A model generated the notes under the pieces. It was not told the origin of the DNA. It searched no databases and saw only the letters and a list, made by a program, of their open reading frames with translations. Positions 1 to 9,089 of a DNA stretch of 45,418 nucleotides are shown one piece after another; position 1 is the first letter of the stretch; each line of letters begins with the position of its first letter. The translations under genes were made by a program, and so were the position numbers. The stretch spans positions 1 through 45,418 of the forward strand of contig JADZEM010000116.1 in NCBI GenBank assembly GCA_020850535.1. Reading direction: 5' to 3'. The DNA comes from Chloroflexota bacterium. Lineage in GTDB: Bacteria > Chloroflexota > UBA6077 > JACCZL01.

Positions 1-769
1 CCGTGTGGACGCCCATCGGGTCGATGTTCTCCATGTTGCAGACGACGATGCAGGTGTCGGCGGCGTCGCGGAGCACCTCGTACTCCAGCTCCTTCCAGCC
101 GATCAGCGACTGCTCGACGAGCACCTGGGTGACCGGACTGGCTGCCAGTCCCGACGCGGCGACGCGGCGCAGCTCGGCCTGGTCGCGGGCCTGCCCGCCG
201 CCGGTGCCGCCGAGCGTGAAGGCCGGCCGCACGATGACCGGGTAGCCGTTTGAGGCCGCGAACGCCATCGCCTCGTCGACGGTGGTCGCCGTGACGCTGG
301 CCGGCACCGGCTCGCCGATGCGGATCAGCAACTGCTTGAACAGGTCGCGGTCTTCAGCCGTCTTGATGGTTGCCAGCGTTGTGCCGATCAACTCGACGCC
401 GTGCCGCTCGAAGACGCCGGCCTCGGCGCACGCCACCGCCAGGTTCAGGCCGGTCTGCCCGCCGAGGGTCGCCAGGATGCCGTCGGGCCTCTCGCGCCGC
501 ACGATGTCTTCGACCATCTCGACGGTCAGCGGCTCGATGTAGGTCACATCGGCCACGCCCTCGTCGGTCATGATGGTGGCGGGGTTGGAGTTGATCAGAA
601 CGGTCTCGACGCCCTCCTCGCGGAGGGAGCGGCAGGCCTGGGTGCCGGCGTAGTCGAACTCGGCGGCCTGCCCGATGACAATCGGCCCGGAGCCGATGAC
701 CAGCACCTTCTTTGGCTGGCGTACGTGGGTTGGGGTCGCCGTGGTGGGGAATGAGGTTGGCTCGCTCAC
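1..769 (-). CDS. carB: Carbamoyl-phosphate synthase large subunit, N-terminal part (truncated by window edge)
   Basis: This is the first 256 codons of the large subunit, which makes carbamoyl phosphate from bicarbonate, ATP and ammonia supplied by CarA, the first step of pyrimidine (and arginine) synthesis. The visible part covers the pre-ATP-grasp domain (motif [19 protein letters not shown] near residue 24), the [10 protein letters not shown] stretch, and the start of the first ATP-grasp carboxyphosphate domain ([12 protein letters not shown] near residue 187). The start is GTG at 769-767, overlapping the carA stop as GTGA, so translation is probably coupled to carA. About three quarters of the protein lies beyond the left edge. 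It is the last visible gene of the pyrR-pyrB-pyrC-carA-carB operon. Identity is clear from the sequence; the state of the remaining domains cannot be judged. Confidence 0.96.
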   Translation of the reverse strand, partial: MSEPTSFPTTATPTHVRQPKKVLVIGSGPIVIGQAAEFDYAGTQACRSLREEGVETVLINSNPATIMTDEGVADVTYIEPLTVEMVEDIVRRERPDGILATLGGQTGLNLAVACAEAGVFERHGVELIGTTLATIKTAEDRDLFKQLLIRIGEPVPASVTATTVDEAMAFAASNGYPVIVRPAFTLGGTGGGQARDQAELRRVAASGLAASPVTQVLVEQSLIGWKELEYEVLRDAADTCIVVCNMENIDPMGVHT

Positions 770-1899
770 GCGGGCGCTCCAGTCGCCCGCCGACGGGCGA
801 TCAACTCGAACAGGTGGTCGAACTGCGGCTGCGAGTCCTGGGGACCAGGGCAGCCCTCCGGGTGGAACTGGACCGAGAAGACGGGCAGCTCGCGGTGCCG
901 CAAGCCCTCCACCGAGCCGTCGTTGAGGCTGATGTGGCTCACGTCGAAGCCGCTGGCGTCGAGGGCCGGCCCGGCCTCCACCTGGAACTCGTGGTTCTGG
1001 CTGGTGATCGCCACCCGGCCGCTGCCGGTGTCCTTGACCGGGTGATTCCCGCCGTGGTGCCCGAACGGCAGGCGCGTGGTGGCAGCTCCGGCCGCCTGCC
1101 CGATGATCTGGTGCCCCAGGCAGATCCCCATGATCGGGGTGCCACTGGGGATCAGCTTGCGGGCGGTAGCGACCGCCTCGGCGAGCTGGGCCGGATCACC
1201 GGGGCCGTTGGAGAGCAGCACGGCGTCGGGGGTGTTCGCCATGATGCCGTCGTAGCCGGCATCCCAGGGGACCAGCTCCACCAGGGCGCCCCGCCGCTGC
1301 AACGAGCGCGCGATATTCGCCTTGTAGCCGTAGTCCACCAGCACGACGCGGGTGCGGCGCTCGGAGGGGACGTTCGGCGCGGGACTGAGGCCCGAGACTT
1401 CGGGGATCAGCAGCTTGTCCGAGAGCGAGGTGACCTCGCGGGCCTCCGCCCGGAGCTGATCCAGATCGTCCGCGCTGAAGCCGTCGACGCCCGCGTGCCG
1501 CAGCACCGCCCGCAGGGTGCCGACATCGCGCAGGCGGCGGGTCAGCGCCCGCGTGTCGATCCCTTCGAGGCCCGGCACGTTCCAGCGCTTCAGGTAGCCG
1601 CTCAGATCTTCGTGGCTCTCCCAGTGGTTGGGGAAGTCCGCCAGCTCGCGGACCAGCAGTGCGGTCAGCAGCGGGTGGGCCGCCTCCTCCGCCGAGAAGG
1701 AGACCCCGTAGTTGCCGACCTGCGGATGGGTCAGCACCACCATCTGCCCCCGATACGACGGGTCAGTGCAGATCTCCTGGTAGCCGGTCATGCCCGTGTT
1801 GAACACGACCTCGCCGTCAACGTCGGCCTCCGCCCCGAACGAGTGACCGATGAACACGGTCCCGTCTTCGAGGACCAGGGCCGCTTCACGCCCGATCAC
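766..1899 (-). CDS. carA: Carbamoyl-phosphate synthase small subunit (glutaminase)
   Basis: CarA hydrolyses glutamine and channels ammonia to CarB. The 377-residue product has the usual family length. The N-terminal half shows [20 protein letters not shown] typical of CPSase small chains. The C-terminal class I glutamine amidotransferase domain carries the nucleophile Cys in GICLGHQ, the GHHGGNHPV stretch and the catalytic His/Glu in VQFHPEG. I place the start at GTG 1899-1897, which overlaps the pyrC stop (GTGA) and gives the normal N-terminus ([12 protein letters not shown]). A longer frame reaching 2022 would add 41 residues that lie inside pyrC and look like antisense-type low-complexity sequence. 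It shares a GTGA overlap with carB downstream. Confidence 0.97.
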   Translation of the reverse strand: MIGREAALVLEDGTVFIGHSFGAEADVDGEVVFNTGMTGYQEICTDPSYRGQMVVLTHPQVGNYGVSFSAEEAAHPLLTALLVRELADFPNHWESHEDLSGYLKRWNVPGLEGIDTRALTRRLRDVGTLRAVLRHAGVDGFSADDLDQLRAEAREVTSLSDKLLIPEVSGLSPAPNVPSERRTRVVLVDYGYKANIARSLQRRGALVELVPWDAGYDGIMANTPDAVLLSNGPGDPAQLAEAVATARKLIPSGTPIMGICLGHQIIGQAAGAATTRLPFGHHGGNHPVKDTGSGRVAITSQNHEFQVEAGPALDASGFDVSHISLNDGSVEGLRHRELPVFSVQFHPEGCPGPQDSQPQFDHLFELIARRRATGAPA

Positions 1900-3224
1900 T
1901 GTGGCACCTCGTGTACGACCTCCCCGCCGACCATCGTCGTGCGGACGAGGCCACGGAACCGCTCGCCGTGCAACGGCGAGTTCTTGCCCTTGGATTGGAA
2001 TTTTCGGACGTCCACGGTCCACTCAGCCCCGGGGTCGATCACCACCAGATCGGCGTTCGCGCCGACCCGGAGCGTCCCCGCGTCCAGCCCGAAGACCTGG
2101 GCCGGATTGATCGTCAAGACCTTGATGAGCGTGGCGAGCGACAGGTGTTCGCCGTCCACCAGCCGCATCAGCAGCCCGAAGGCCGTCTCCAGCATCGACA
2201 GGCCGGGAGCGGCCTGGTCGAACTCGCAATCCTTGTCGACGACCGTGTGCGGGGCGTGGTCCGTGGCGATGCAGTCTATCGTGCCGTCGAGCAGGCCGGC
2301 GATCAGTGCCATGCGGTCGGCGTCGGTGCGGAGGGGCGGGTTCACCCGGCAGTTGGTGTTGAACGGCGGGTGGCCAGCGCTCGTGCCGGCGATCCACTCG
2401 TCGGTCAGCACGAGGTGGTGCGGCGTCACCTCGGCGGTCACGCTGATGCCGCGCGCCTTGCCCTGGCGAATCAGGTCAACCGCCGCCGCCGTCGAGGCGT
2501 GTGCGATGTGCAGCTTGCCGCCGGTCGCCCGCGCCAGCGCGATGTCGCGGGCCACCGCGACCTCTTCGGCCTCGGCGGGGGAGCCCCGCAGCCCGAGGAT
2601 GCTGGCGACCCGGCCGTCGTGCATGACGCCACCGTCCACCAGGTCCGGGTCTTCGGCGTGATCGACGATCGGGCGGCCGGTCACCCGACTGTAGGCCAGG
2701 GCGTTCCGCATCAGCCGCGCGCTCTTGACCATGTTGCCGTCATCGGAGAAGGCCACAGCCCCGGCCTGGGCCATGTCCGCCATCTCCGACAGCTCCTGGC
2801 CCTTCTCGCCGCGCGTGATGGTGCCGATGGGGTGGACCCGCACCACGCCGCCCCGGCGGGCCGCGCTGATCACCCACTCGACATCCGAGGCCGTGTCGAT
2901 GGTCGGGCTGGTGTTCGGCATGGCACAGACGGTGGTGAAGCCGCCGGCCGCCGCCGCCCTGGTCCCCGTGGCGATGGTCTCCTTATCTTCGAACCCGGGC
3001 TCGCGCAGGTGACAGTGCAGATCCACGAACCCTGGCGCGATCACCATCCCGGTGACGTCGACCATGCGCTCGCCGCTGGCGACGGCTGTCCGGCGGCTGC
3101 GCTCGGTCCCCCGCACGATCTCGAGGACGCGCCCGCTCCCGATCACCACATCTGCCAGATCGTCAATCCCCTGCGACGGATCGATCAGGCGGCCTCCAAT
3201 CAGCCGCGTTCGTTCGGTTGCCAT
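1896..3224 (-). CDS. pyrC: Dihydroorotase (class I)
   Basis: Cyclises N-carbamoyl-aspartate to dihydroorotate, the third step of de novo pyrimidine synthesis. The 442-residue product shows the metal-binding HCHLREPG motif near residue 70, CAMPNTSP, then later histidines in DHAEDP and HIAHAST, and the metal/substrate Asp-His motif in CIATDHAPH followed by GLSMLETAFGLL, all as in class I (Bacillus-type) amidohydrolase-fold dihydroorotases. The ATG at 3224 has a GGAGAG ribosome site inside the end of pyrB, with only 5 bases between the pyrB stop and this start. It overlaps carA downstream by four bases. The key zinc ligands are present, so it should be active rather than a non-catalytic PyrC-like partner. 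Confidence 0.97.
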   Translation of the reverse strand: MATERTRLIGGRLIDPSQGIDDLADVVIGSGRVLEIVRGTERSRRTAVASGERMVDVTGMVIAPGFVDLHCHLREPGFEDKETIATGTRAAAAGGFTTVCAMPNTSPTIDTASDVEWVISAARRGGVVRVHPIGTITRGEKGQELSEMADMAQAGAVAFSDDGNMVKSARLMRNALAYSRVTGRPIVDHAEDPDLVDGGVMHDGRVASILGLRGSPAEAEEVAVARDIALARATGGKLHIAHASTAAAVDLIRQGKARGISVTAEVTPHHLVLTDEWIAGTSAGHPPFNTNCRVNPPLRTDADRMALIAGLLDGTIDCIATDHAPHTVVDKDCEFDQAAPGLSMLETAFGLLMRLVDGEHLSLATLIKVLTINPAQVFGLDAGTLRVGANADLVVIDPGAEWTVDVRKFQSKGKNSPLHGERFRGLVRTTMVGGEVVHEVPQ

Positions 3225-3229
3225 AGGGA

Positions 3230-4252
3230 CTACTCTCCGTCTGGTCGGGCCGTGCCGCCCGAGAGAAGGTACAGAAGGGCCATCCGGATCGCGACGCCGT
3301 TCGTCACCTGCTCCTCGATGACCGACTGCGCGCCGTGCGCCACATCTGGCGAGATCTCGACGCCCTCGTTCATCGGGCCAGGGTGCATCACCAGCGCGTC
3401 GGTCTTCGCCAGCTTCAGGCGGTCGGCATTCAAGGCGTAGAGTCGGCAGTATTCGCGGATGCTCGGGATCAAGCCGGCGTGCATGCGCTCGCGCTGCAGC
3501 CTGAGCGCCATCACCACGTCGGCCCCCTCAAGGGCCGGCTCGATGCGCTCCTCGACCCGCAGCTTCCAGGGCAGCCCGCCTGGATCGGTAACCCAGTCGC
3601 GCGGGAGGAGCGTCGGCGGGCCGCAGACTGTCACGTCAGCACCGAGCAGGCTCAGGCCCCAGATGTCGGAGCGGGCCACGCGGCTGTGGAGCACGTCGCC
3701 CAGAATGGTCACCTTCAGGCCGGCCACGCGCCCGAGTCGCTCGCGGATCGTGAACAGGTCGAGCAGCGCCTGAGTCGGATGGGCGTGCCAGCCGTCGCCG
3801 CCGTTGACGATCGACGAGTTGACACGCTCCGAGACGACCCACGGCGCACCGCTTTGCGGATGCCGCATCACGACGATGTCAGCCCCGATAGCCTGGAGCG
3901 TCCGGACCGTGTCCAGCAGCGACTCGCCCTTTGAGACCGAGCTGGCGGAGGCCGTCATGTTGACGGCGTCCGCTCCAAGGTACTTGGCCGCCACCTCGAA
4001 CGAGATGCGGGTCCGCGTGCTCGACTCGTAGAACGCCGTGACGATGGTCTTGCCACGGAGCGTCGGCGTCTTCTTGATCGGCCGGGCCAGGATGCTCTTC
4101 ATGGTCAGGGCCGTGTCCATGACCTGGGCGATCTCGCCGGGCGACCAGTCGTCCAGGTCGAGGATGTGGCGACGTCCCTTCCAGACGGGCGTCACTCGAT
4201 CCGCACGCGCCTGTTCGAGGTTCGCCGCCGGTCGGTGTTCTGTCGCCGTCAT
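3230..4252 (-). CDS. pyrB: Aspartate carbamoyltransferase catalytic subunit
   Basis: Transfers the carbamoyl group from carbamoyl phosphate to aspartate, the committed step of pyrimidine synthesis. The 340-residue product is slightly longer than the usual 300-310 and carries a short N-terminal extension. Diagnostic motifs are [12 protein letters not shown] (carbamoyl-phosphate binding), [17 protein letters not shown] and the aspartate-side MHPGPMNEG near the C-terminus. There is a GGGAGG ribosome site upstream of ATG 4252. No regulatory pyrI lies beside it; control instead appears to be through PyrR, encoded 48 bases upstream in the same transcript. Confidence 0.97.
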   Translation of the reverse strand: MTATEHRPAANLEQARADRVTPVWKGRRHILDLDDWSPGEIAQVMDTALTMKSILARPIKKTPTLRGKTIVTAFYESSTRTRISFEVAAKYLGADAVNMTASASSVSKGESLLDTVRTLQAIGADIVVMRHPQSGAPWVVSERVNSSIVNGGDGWHAHPTQALLDLFTIRERLGRVAGLKVTILGDVLHSRVARSDIWGLSLLGADVTVCGPPTLLPRDWVTDPGGLPWKLRVEERIEPALEGADVVMALRLQRERMHAGLIPSIREYCRLYALNADRLKLAKTDALVMHPGPMNEGVEISPDVAHGAQSVIEEQVTNGVAIRMALLYLLSGGTARPDGE

Positions 4253-4300
4253 GCCGGGCCTCCCGTGTTCGGGTTGACAGATCGATCAGCGGCCAGCCCG

Positions 4301-4965
<665 letters not shown>

Positions 4966-4980
4966 TGACGCCTCCTTGCC

Positions 4981-4994
4981 GGCCTCGCTGGACC
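4981..4994 (-). promoter_or_regulatory. PyrR-binding loop in pyr leader RNA
   Basis: The leftward strand reads GGTCCAGCGAGGCC. The established PyrR-binding consensus is ARUCCNGNGAGGYU; every conserved core position matches, and the terminal A-U pair of the consensus is replaced here by a G-C pair, a compensated change that keeps the bulged stem (GG-U-CC / GGCC) around the loop AGCGA. One further C-G pair extends it. It lies about 40 bases after the predicted transcription start and only four bases before the AGGAGG of the leader ORF. Confidence 0.85.
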
Positions 4995-5039
4995 GAATTA
5001 AAGGTGGCGGACTCGGCCTGGCTGCACGAGCCCACAGTG

Positions 5040-5068
5040 GGTATAGCACGCCGGTCTGAGCCGGGCAA
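5040..5068 (-). promoter_or_regulatory. Predicted sigma-70-type promoter of the pyr operon
   Basis: Leftward strand: TTGCCC (5068-5063), a 17-base spacer, TATACC (5045-5040). Transcription would start near 5033, leaving about 40 bases before the PyrR-binding loop and a leader of about 175 bases before pyrR. Prediction rests on sequence match and placement only. Confidence 0.6.
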
Positions 5069-5133
5069 GCGCTGCCGCGTCACGATCAGATCGCACCGCA
5101 TCGGGCGAGTCGTCCATCCGGTTGCGCGGAGCT

Positions 5134-5150
5134 TTGTACAGTCTGCACAA
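5134..5150. promoter_or_regulatory. 17-bp palindrome at the pucR start (candidate operator)
   Basis: TTGTACAG-T-CTGCACAA is an 8-1-8 inverted repeat with a single mismatch. It ends at the first possible pucR start codon, in the divergent region between the pyr operon and pucR-glnA. Position suggests a binding site for PucR or another dimeric regulator. It could also overlap a -10 element, CACAAT at 5146-5151, paired with TTGCGC at 5122-5127. Confidence 0.5.
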
Positions 5151-6838
5151 TGTGCCCCATGCACGCGACCGTACCAGGTTCGGCCCCTTTGCGCGCGCCC
5201 GCCTATGCCGTCTCGGTGTCGGAAGTCCTGCGACTCGCACTGCCGACTGGCGCAGAGGTCGTGGCCGGACGCGGGGGTCTGACCCGTGGGATCTTCTGGG
5301 CGCGGCTGCTCGGGGCGCGCCAGGGTCTGCTGAGCGGCAGCGAGACCGGCGAGATGGTCCTGTTCCCGGCGTCGGCCGTCAACAAGAGCTTCGGGCGCGT
5401 CGTGCGCGATCTCGGCGAGGCCGGCGTCGAGGCCATCGTCGTCAACACGCTGCCGCCGTCCGATGCGCTGGAGGCCGCCGAGGAGCTGGGCATGCCCATC
5501 GTGCTGGTCGGTCCGCACCTGTCGCTGATCGAGGTCGAGCGGGCGGTTATCAGCCTGATCGTGGACCGCGAGTCGCAGCTACGACGGCGCGTCGAGCAGA
5601 TCTACGAGCGGCTGCTGGCGACCCTGGTCGAGGACGCCGGCATCGCCGCGCTGGCCGCCGAGGTCTCGGACGTCACCCGCCGGCCGACCGTGGTGCTGGA
5701 CGAGTACTTCCGCGTCCAGGTCAGCGTCCCCGACGACGAGGAGACCCAGCAGACCGGGCGAGCGGTCGGCGCGGCCCTGGCGGCCGGCGACCCGCGTGCG
5801 CTCGGAGCACGCCCGGCCGCCCCCTTCTGGCTGGCCTCCGACAGCGACGCGCCCGAGGCGCTGGTCGTGCCGTTGCGGCTGCGTGGGACGCCGGCCGGCT
5901 ACCTCGTCTTGGGCGGCGGCAACGACGTCACGGACCTCGACCGCCAGGTAGCCGAGCGGGCGGCCCGGGTTCTCGGCATAGAGCTGGCGAAGCAGCGGGC
6001 CGTCACCGAGGCCCAGCTTCGGCTGCAGGGCGACTTCCTGGACGATCTCCTCTCAGGCAACTACCCGAGTGAGGAGGCGATGCTCGCGCGCGCCCGCTGG
6101 ATGGGCCACGACCTGGGACGGGCGCACGTCCTGCTGGCCGTCAGCCTGGAGGAGCCGTCAGACCGCCAGTCCGGCTCGCAGCGGCTGCACGCCGCCGACC
6201 TGGTCCGCACCGAGGTGCTGAGGTTGGCACCCGGCGCCCTCCTGCGCGAGCAGCAGGATCGGCTGGCTGTGGCCCTGCCGCGCACCGCGCCGCCCACCTC
6301 TGAGGAGGCGCTCGAACTGGCGGAGCGGCTTCGCAAGCGGCTCTCCAGCCTGCTCGCCAGCGGACAGGTCACCGTCGGCGTCGGGCGGCACCACCCGGGC
6401 ATCGCCGGGCTCGCGCTCTCGTTCCGGGAGGCCGAACAGGCGCTGGCGATCGGCCGCGCGCTGCTTGGCGGAGACCGCTCCGTCCACTTCGAGCACCTGG
6501 GCGTGCAACGGCTGCTCTTTCAGCTGCGCGACAATTCCGAGCTGGCCTCGTTTTATGACGACCTCCTCGGCAAGCTCCAGGCTCACGACGAACGCCAGGG
6601 CGCTGGGCTGGTCAACACCCTCGAAGCGTTTTTCGAGTGCCACGGCAACCACGTTCGCACGGCGCAGCGGCTGCACCTGCACCGGAATACGCTGCTCTAC
6701 CGGCTCGACCGGGCGCGGGGCGTGCTCGGGGTCGATCTTGACGACGCCGAAACGCGGCTGGCGCTGCAGGTTGCACTAAAGATCGGGCGTGTGATTGGGC
6801 GGCGCGGCGTCGACGGGCCTTCCGGAGCGTCCTCATAA
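5150..6838 (+). CDS. PucR-family transcriptional regulator
   Basis: A regulator of up to 562 residues. The N-terminal part (about residues 24-150) resembles the PucR sensor domain (EVLRLALPTGAEVVAG). The middle has the GGDEF-like/CdaR segment seen in this family. The C-terminal 60 residues form the PucR-type helix-turn-helix (ECHGNHVRTAQRLHLHRNTL, then YRLDRA, as in CdaR/PucR HTH_30). Family members control purine, sugar-acid or nitrogen-compound use. The gene lies 59 bases upstream of glnA on the same strand, so a nitrogen-linked role is a reasonable inference. The start is uncertain: ATG 5150, ATG 5159 (which would be nearly leaderless from a weak promoter) and GTG 5216 are all possible, and none has a good ribosome site. 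Confidence 0.88.
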   Translation: MCPMHATVPGSAPLRAPAYAVSVSEVLRLALPTGAEVVAGRGGLTRGIFWARLLGARQGLLSGSETGEMVLFPASAVNKSFGRVVRDLGEAGVEAIVVNTLPPSDALEAAEELGMPIVLVGPHLSLIEVERAVISLIVDRESQLRRRVEQIYERLLATLVEDAGIAALAAEVSDVTRRPTVVLDEYFRVQVSVPDDEETQQTGRAVGAALAAGDPRALGARPAAPFWLASDSDAPEALVVPLRLRGTPAGYLVLGGGNDVTDLDRQVAERAARVLGIELAKQRAVTEAQLRLQGDFLDDLLSGNYPSEEAMLARARWMGHDLGRAHVLLAVSLEEPSDRQSGSQRLHAADLVRTEVLRLAPGALLREQQDRLAVALPRTAPPTSEEALELAERLRKRLSSLLASGQVTVGVGRHHPGIAGLALSFREAEQALAIGRALLGGDRSVHFEHLGVQRLLFQLRDNSELASFYDDLLGKLQAHDERQGAGLVNTLEAFFECHGNHVRTAQRLHLHRNTLLYRLDRARGVLGVDLDDAETRLALQVALKIGRVIGRRGVDGPSGASS

Positions 6839-6862
6839 TTCATACGCCCCATTCATACGCCC
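6838..6862. repeat. 12-bp direct repeat between pucR and glnA
   Basis: ATTCATACGCCC occurs at 6838-6849 and again at 6851-6862, a 13-base period, starting on the last base of the pucR stop and ending about 35 bases before the glnA start. It is AT-richer than its surroundings. It could be a tandem regulator site or contribute to glnA expression; no known consensus is matched. Confidence 0.45.
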
Positions 6863-6897
6863 GGGTCCGGCAGCACCTCAGCGGGGAGATGCTCATC

Positions 6898-8259
6898 ATG
6901 AGCGCACCATCAGGCGATTCCAACGACCTCAGGCGCCACGTGCTCGAACGAGCCGCTGCCGAAGGGGTCCGCTTCGTCAACCTGCAATTCACCGACATCA
7001 TGGGACTTGTGAAGACGGTCTCGATCCCGAGCCACAAGCTCGAAGACGCCATCGATCATGGTCTCTGGTTTGACGGCTCGTCCGTCGAGGGGTTCGCCCG
7101 CATCCACGAGTCCGACATGTACCTGCAGCCGGACCTGTCGACGTTCACCATGATCCCCTGGGACCGTGGGTCGAACCCGACGGCGAAGGTCTTCTGCGAT
7201 GTCTACACGCCCGATGGCGAGCCGTTCGACGGCGACCCGCGCACGGTCCTCAAGCGGCAGCTCGAGCGGGCCGAGGAGATGGGCTACATCTTCAACACCG
7301 GCCCGGAGCTGGAGTTCTTCCTGCTCCGCACCAGCGGACCGACGAAGGTCGAACCGCTGCCGCACGATCAGGCGGGCTACTTCGACGTGACGACCGATCT
7401 CGCGGCGGACGTCCGCAAGGAGATGGTCAACGCCCTGGAGGACCAGGGCATCACCGTCGAAGCCAGCCACCACGAGGTCGCCGTTGGCCAGCACGAGATC
7501 GACTTCAAGTACGGCCCGGCCCTCCCGACGGCGGACAACGCGGTCACCTTCCGGGTCACGCTGAAGGCCATCGCTCAGCGGCACGGCCTCTACGCGACCT
7601 TCATGCCGAAGCCGTTCTTGGGGATGAACGGCTCGGGGATGCACTGCCACCAGAGCCTTGCCGACGCGCAGACGGGCGAGAACCTGTTCCACAACGCCGA
7701 CGACGAGTACGGCCTGTCAGAGCTGGCCCAGCACTTCATCGCGGGACAACTGGCACATGCGCGCGGCATGTCTGCGATCCTCGCGCCACTGGTCAATTCG
7801 TACAAACGGCTCGTGCCGGGCTTCGAGGCGCCGGTGTACGTGAGCTGGGCGCGGATCAACCGCTCGTCGCTGATTCGGGTGCCGCAGACCACGCGCGGCC
7901 GGCGCGAGGCGACCCGCATCGAGCTGCGCTGCCCAGACCCGAGCTGCAACCCGTATCTGGCGTTCGCGGTGATGCTGGCGGCTGGCCTGGACGGCGTCCG
8001 CCGCAAGCTCGCGCCGCCCCGCCCGGTCGAGGAGAACCTCTACCACTTCGACGACCAGATGATGAAGAAGTACGCGATGGGGATGCTGCCGGGGACGCTC
8101 AAAGAGGCGCTGGATGAGCTGGCCGCCGACGCCGTCATCCGCGAGGCACTCGGGGAGCACGTCTTCGAGTGGTTCTACGCGGCGAAGATGGCCGAGTGGG
8201 AGCAGTACCGCAAGCAGGTGTCACCGTGGGAGCTGGAGAACTACCTCTCGACGTACTGA
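6898..8259 (+). CDS. glnA: Glutamine synthetase, type I (GSI-alpha)
   Basis: Condenses glutamate and ammonia with ATP to glutamine in the cytoplasm. The product (453 residues) has WFDGSSVEGF and IHESDMYLQPD in the N-terminal beta-grasp region, GPELEFFL and EIDFKY metal/substrate segments, the ATP-site KPFLGMNGSGMHCHQSL, and the glutamate-binding RCPDPSCNPYLAFA. The length, lack of the GSI-beta insertion and adenylylation-loop tyrosine, and C-terminal ELENYLSTY place it in GSI-alpha, the feedback-inhibited Bacillus-type class; the Arg of FARIHESD that confers feedback inhibition there is conserved. I choose ATG 6898, about 10 bases after GGGGAG; ATG 6889 is too close to that site. It is probably cotranscribed with pucR. 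Confidence 0.97.
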   Translation: MSAPSGDSNDLRRHVLERAAAEGVRFVNLQFTDIMGLVKTVSIPSHKLEDAIDHGLWFDGSSVEGFARIHESDMYLQPDLSTFTMIPWDRGSNPTAKVFCDVYTPDGEPFDGDPRTVLKRQLERAEEMGYIFNTGPELEFFLLRTSGPTKVEPLPHDQAGYFDVTTDLAADVRKEMVNALEDQGITVEASHHEVAVGQHEIDFKYGPALPTADNAVTFRVTLKAIAQRHGLYATFMPKPFLGMNGSGMHCHQSLADAQTGENLFHNADDEYGLSELAQHFIAGQLAHARGMSAILAPLVNSYKRLVPGFEAPVYVSWARINRSSLIRVPQTTRGRREATRIELRCPDPSCNPYLAFAVMLAAGLDGVRRKLAPPRPVEENLYHFDDQMMKKYAMGMLPGTLKEALDELAADAVIREALGEHVFEWFYAAKMAEWEQYRKQVSPWELENYLSTY

Positions 8260-8303
8260 GCACGAGGGCCGTGCCCGGGCAGGCCGCACCTGCGGCCACG
8301 GGA

Positions 8304-8440
8304 GGCCCTCACCCCCGACCCCTCTCCCTGTGCGCGGGAGAGGGGAGGAACGACAGTCTCGTGTATCTCCCCCTCTCCCGCGCACAGGGAGAGGGGGCTG
8401 GGGGGTGAGGGCCTTCTCCGGGGGCCGGGGGGTGAGGGCC
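8304..8440. repeat. Long inverted repeat at the glnA / small-gene convergent junction
   Basis: The arm 8304-8345 (starting GGCCCTCACCCCCGACCCCT) is repeated in inverted, slightly diverged form at 8370-8413, with a 24-base centre; a third partial arm (GGCCGGGGGGTGAGGGCC) sits at 8423-8440. The arms could pair into a hairpin of about 40 bp. It separates two convergent genes and may act as a two-way terminator. Similar C/T-rich CCCTCTCCC elements are common dispersed repeats in GC-rich genomes. Confidence 0.8.
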
Positions 8441-8470
8441 GCCTCGGTTAACGCCTGAGGGCCTCCCCCG

Positions 8471-8821
8471 CTACGTTTCGCCCTCCGGCACTTCGAGGGG
8501 CACGGCGCTCACGTCGGCGTGGTGCAGCGTGCGCTCGCCCACCCGTTCGATCAGCATGACGACGCCGCACAGCGGATCGGGGCAGATGATCCGGGCGTCC
8601 GTGGACATCCAGTCGTTCGGGTGGAGCGGGCGCTGCTTGGTCGGGAGCAGCGGCAACGTCGAGGCCAGCGCGTACAGACAGAAGCTCTGCCCGTCCGGCA
8701 GGCTCAGCTTGCCGCCCTTCAGCTCGAAGGCGTCACCGACCCGGTGATTACACGTACAGGTGCCCCGGATCTCCTCGATCCGGACCCGCAAGTCAAACAA
8801 CTGAAATGTGTCGTCCGCCAT
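8471..8821 (-). CDS. TIGR04076-like small cysteine-containing protein
   Basis: A 116-residue protein with the pattern of the TIGR04076 family: an opening strand leading to EIRGTCTCNHRVGDAFEL, a central SFCLYALASTLPLL segment, and CPDPLCGVVMLIERV near the end. The paired cysteines (C-T-C-N-H early, C-P-D-P-L-C late) could bind metal, but the family has no established function. I choose ATG 8821; a longer reading to 8878 would add 19 residues overlapping the upstream gene. It is last in a leftward run after a DUF2171-like gene, 13 bases away, and ends near the long inverted repeat. Confidence 0.75.
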   Translation of the reverse strand: MADDTFQLFDLRVRIEEIRGTCTCNHRVGDAFELKGGKLSLPDGQSFCLYALASTLPLLPTKQRPLHPNDWMSTDARIICPDPLCGVVMLIERVGERTLHHADVSAVPLEVPEGET

Positions 8822-8834
8822 GGATGCACGCCGA

Positions 8835-9089
8835 TCAGTCGGGATGGGGCCAGGCCTGACCGTCGACGCTGCGGGCACGGATGGTCAGCACGACGTGCGA
8901 GTGAGCGGTAGGCCGCGCCATATCGTCGATGACCGCCTGGATCGCTTCGATGGGCACCACCAGATCGCGTGCCCACGGTCGGTTCAGGATGAAGTCGGTC
9001 TGGGAGACCGTCTTGACCGTGCCGACCAGCTCGCCATCGGTGCCATAGACTTCCATGCCAATACGGACTTGGTTCGGATCGACGCTCAT
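8835..9089 (-). CDS. DUF2171/PRC-barrel-like small protein
   Basis: An 84-residue protein beginning VRIGMEVYGTDGELVGTVK and continuing with a FILNRPWARDLVVPIEAI segment, the pattern of DUF2171 and PRC-barrel-like beta folds that often describe small stress- or surface-related proteins. No catalytic residues are recognisable. Its ATG overlaps the stop of the flavin oxidoreductase gene (ATGA, 9089-9086), so it is probably translationally coupled to it. The function is unknown. Confidence 0.75.
   Translation of the reverse strand: MSVDPNQVRIGMEVYGTDGELVGTVKTVSQTDFILNRPWARDLVVPIEAIQAVIDDMARPTAHSHVVLTIRARSVDGQAWPHPD

Noticed and set aside
712-2661. Rightward frame of about 649 codons over carA and pyrC
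   Set aside because: Antisense to two clear housekeeping genes, with no motif and a shadow-type composition.
5040-5049. Longer version of the pyr leader ORF
   Set aside because: It would include the PyrR-binding loop and the promoter's downstream edge, and lacks a ribosome site; GTG 4965 with AGGAGG is much better.
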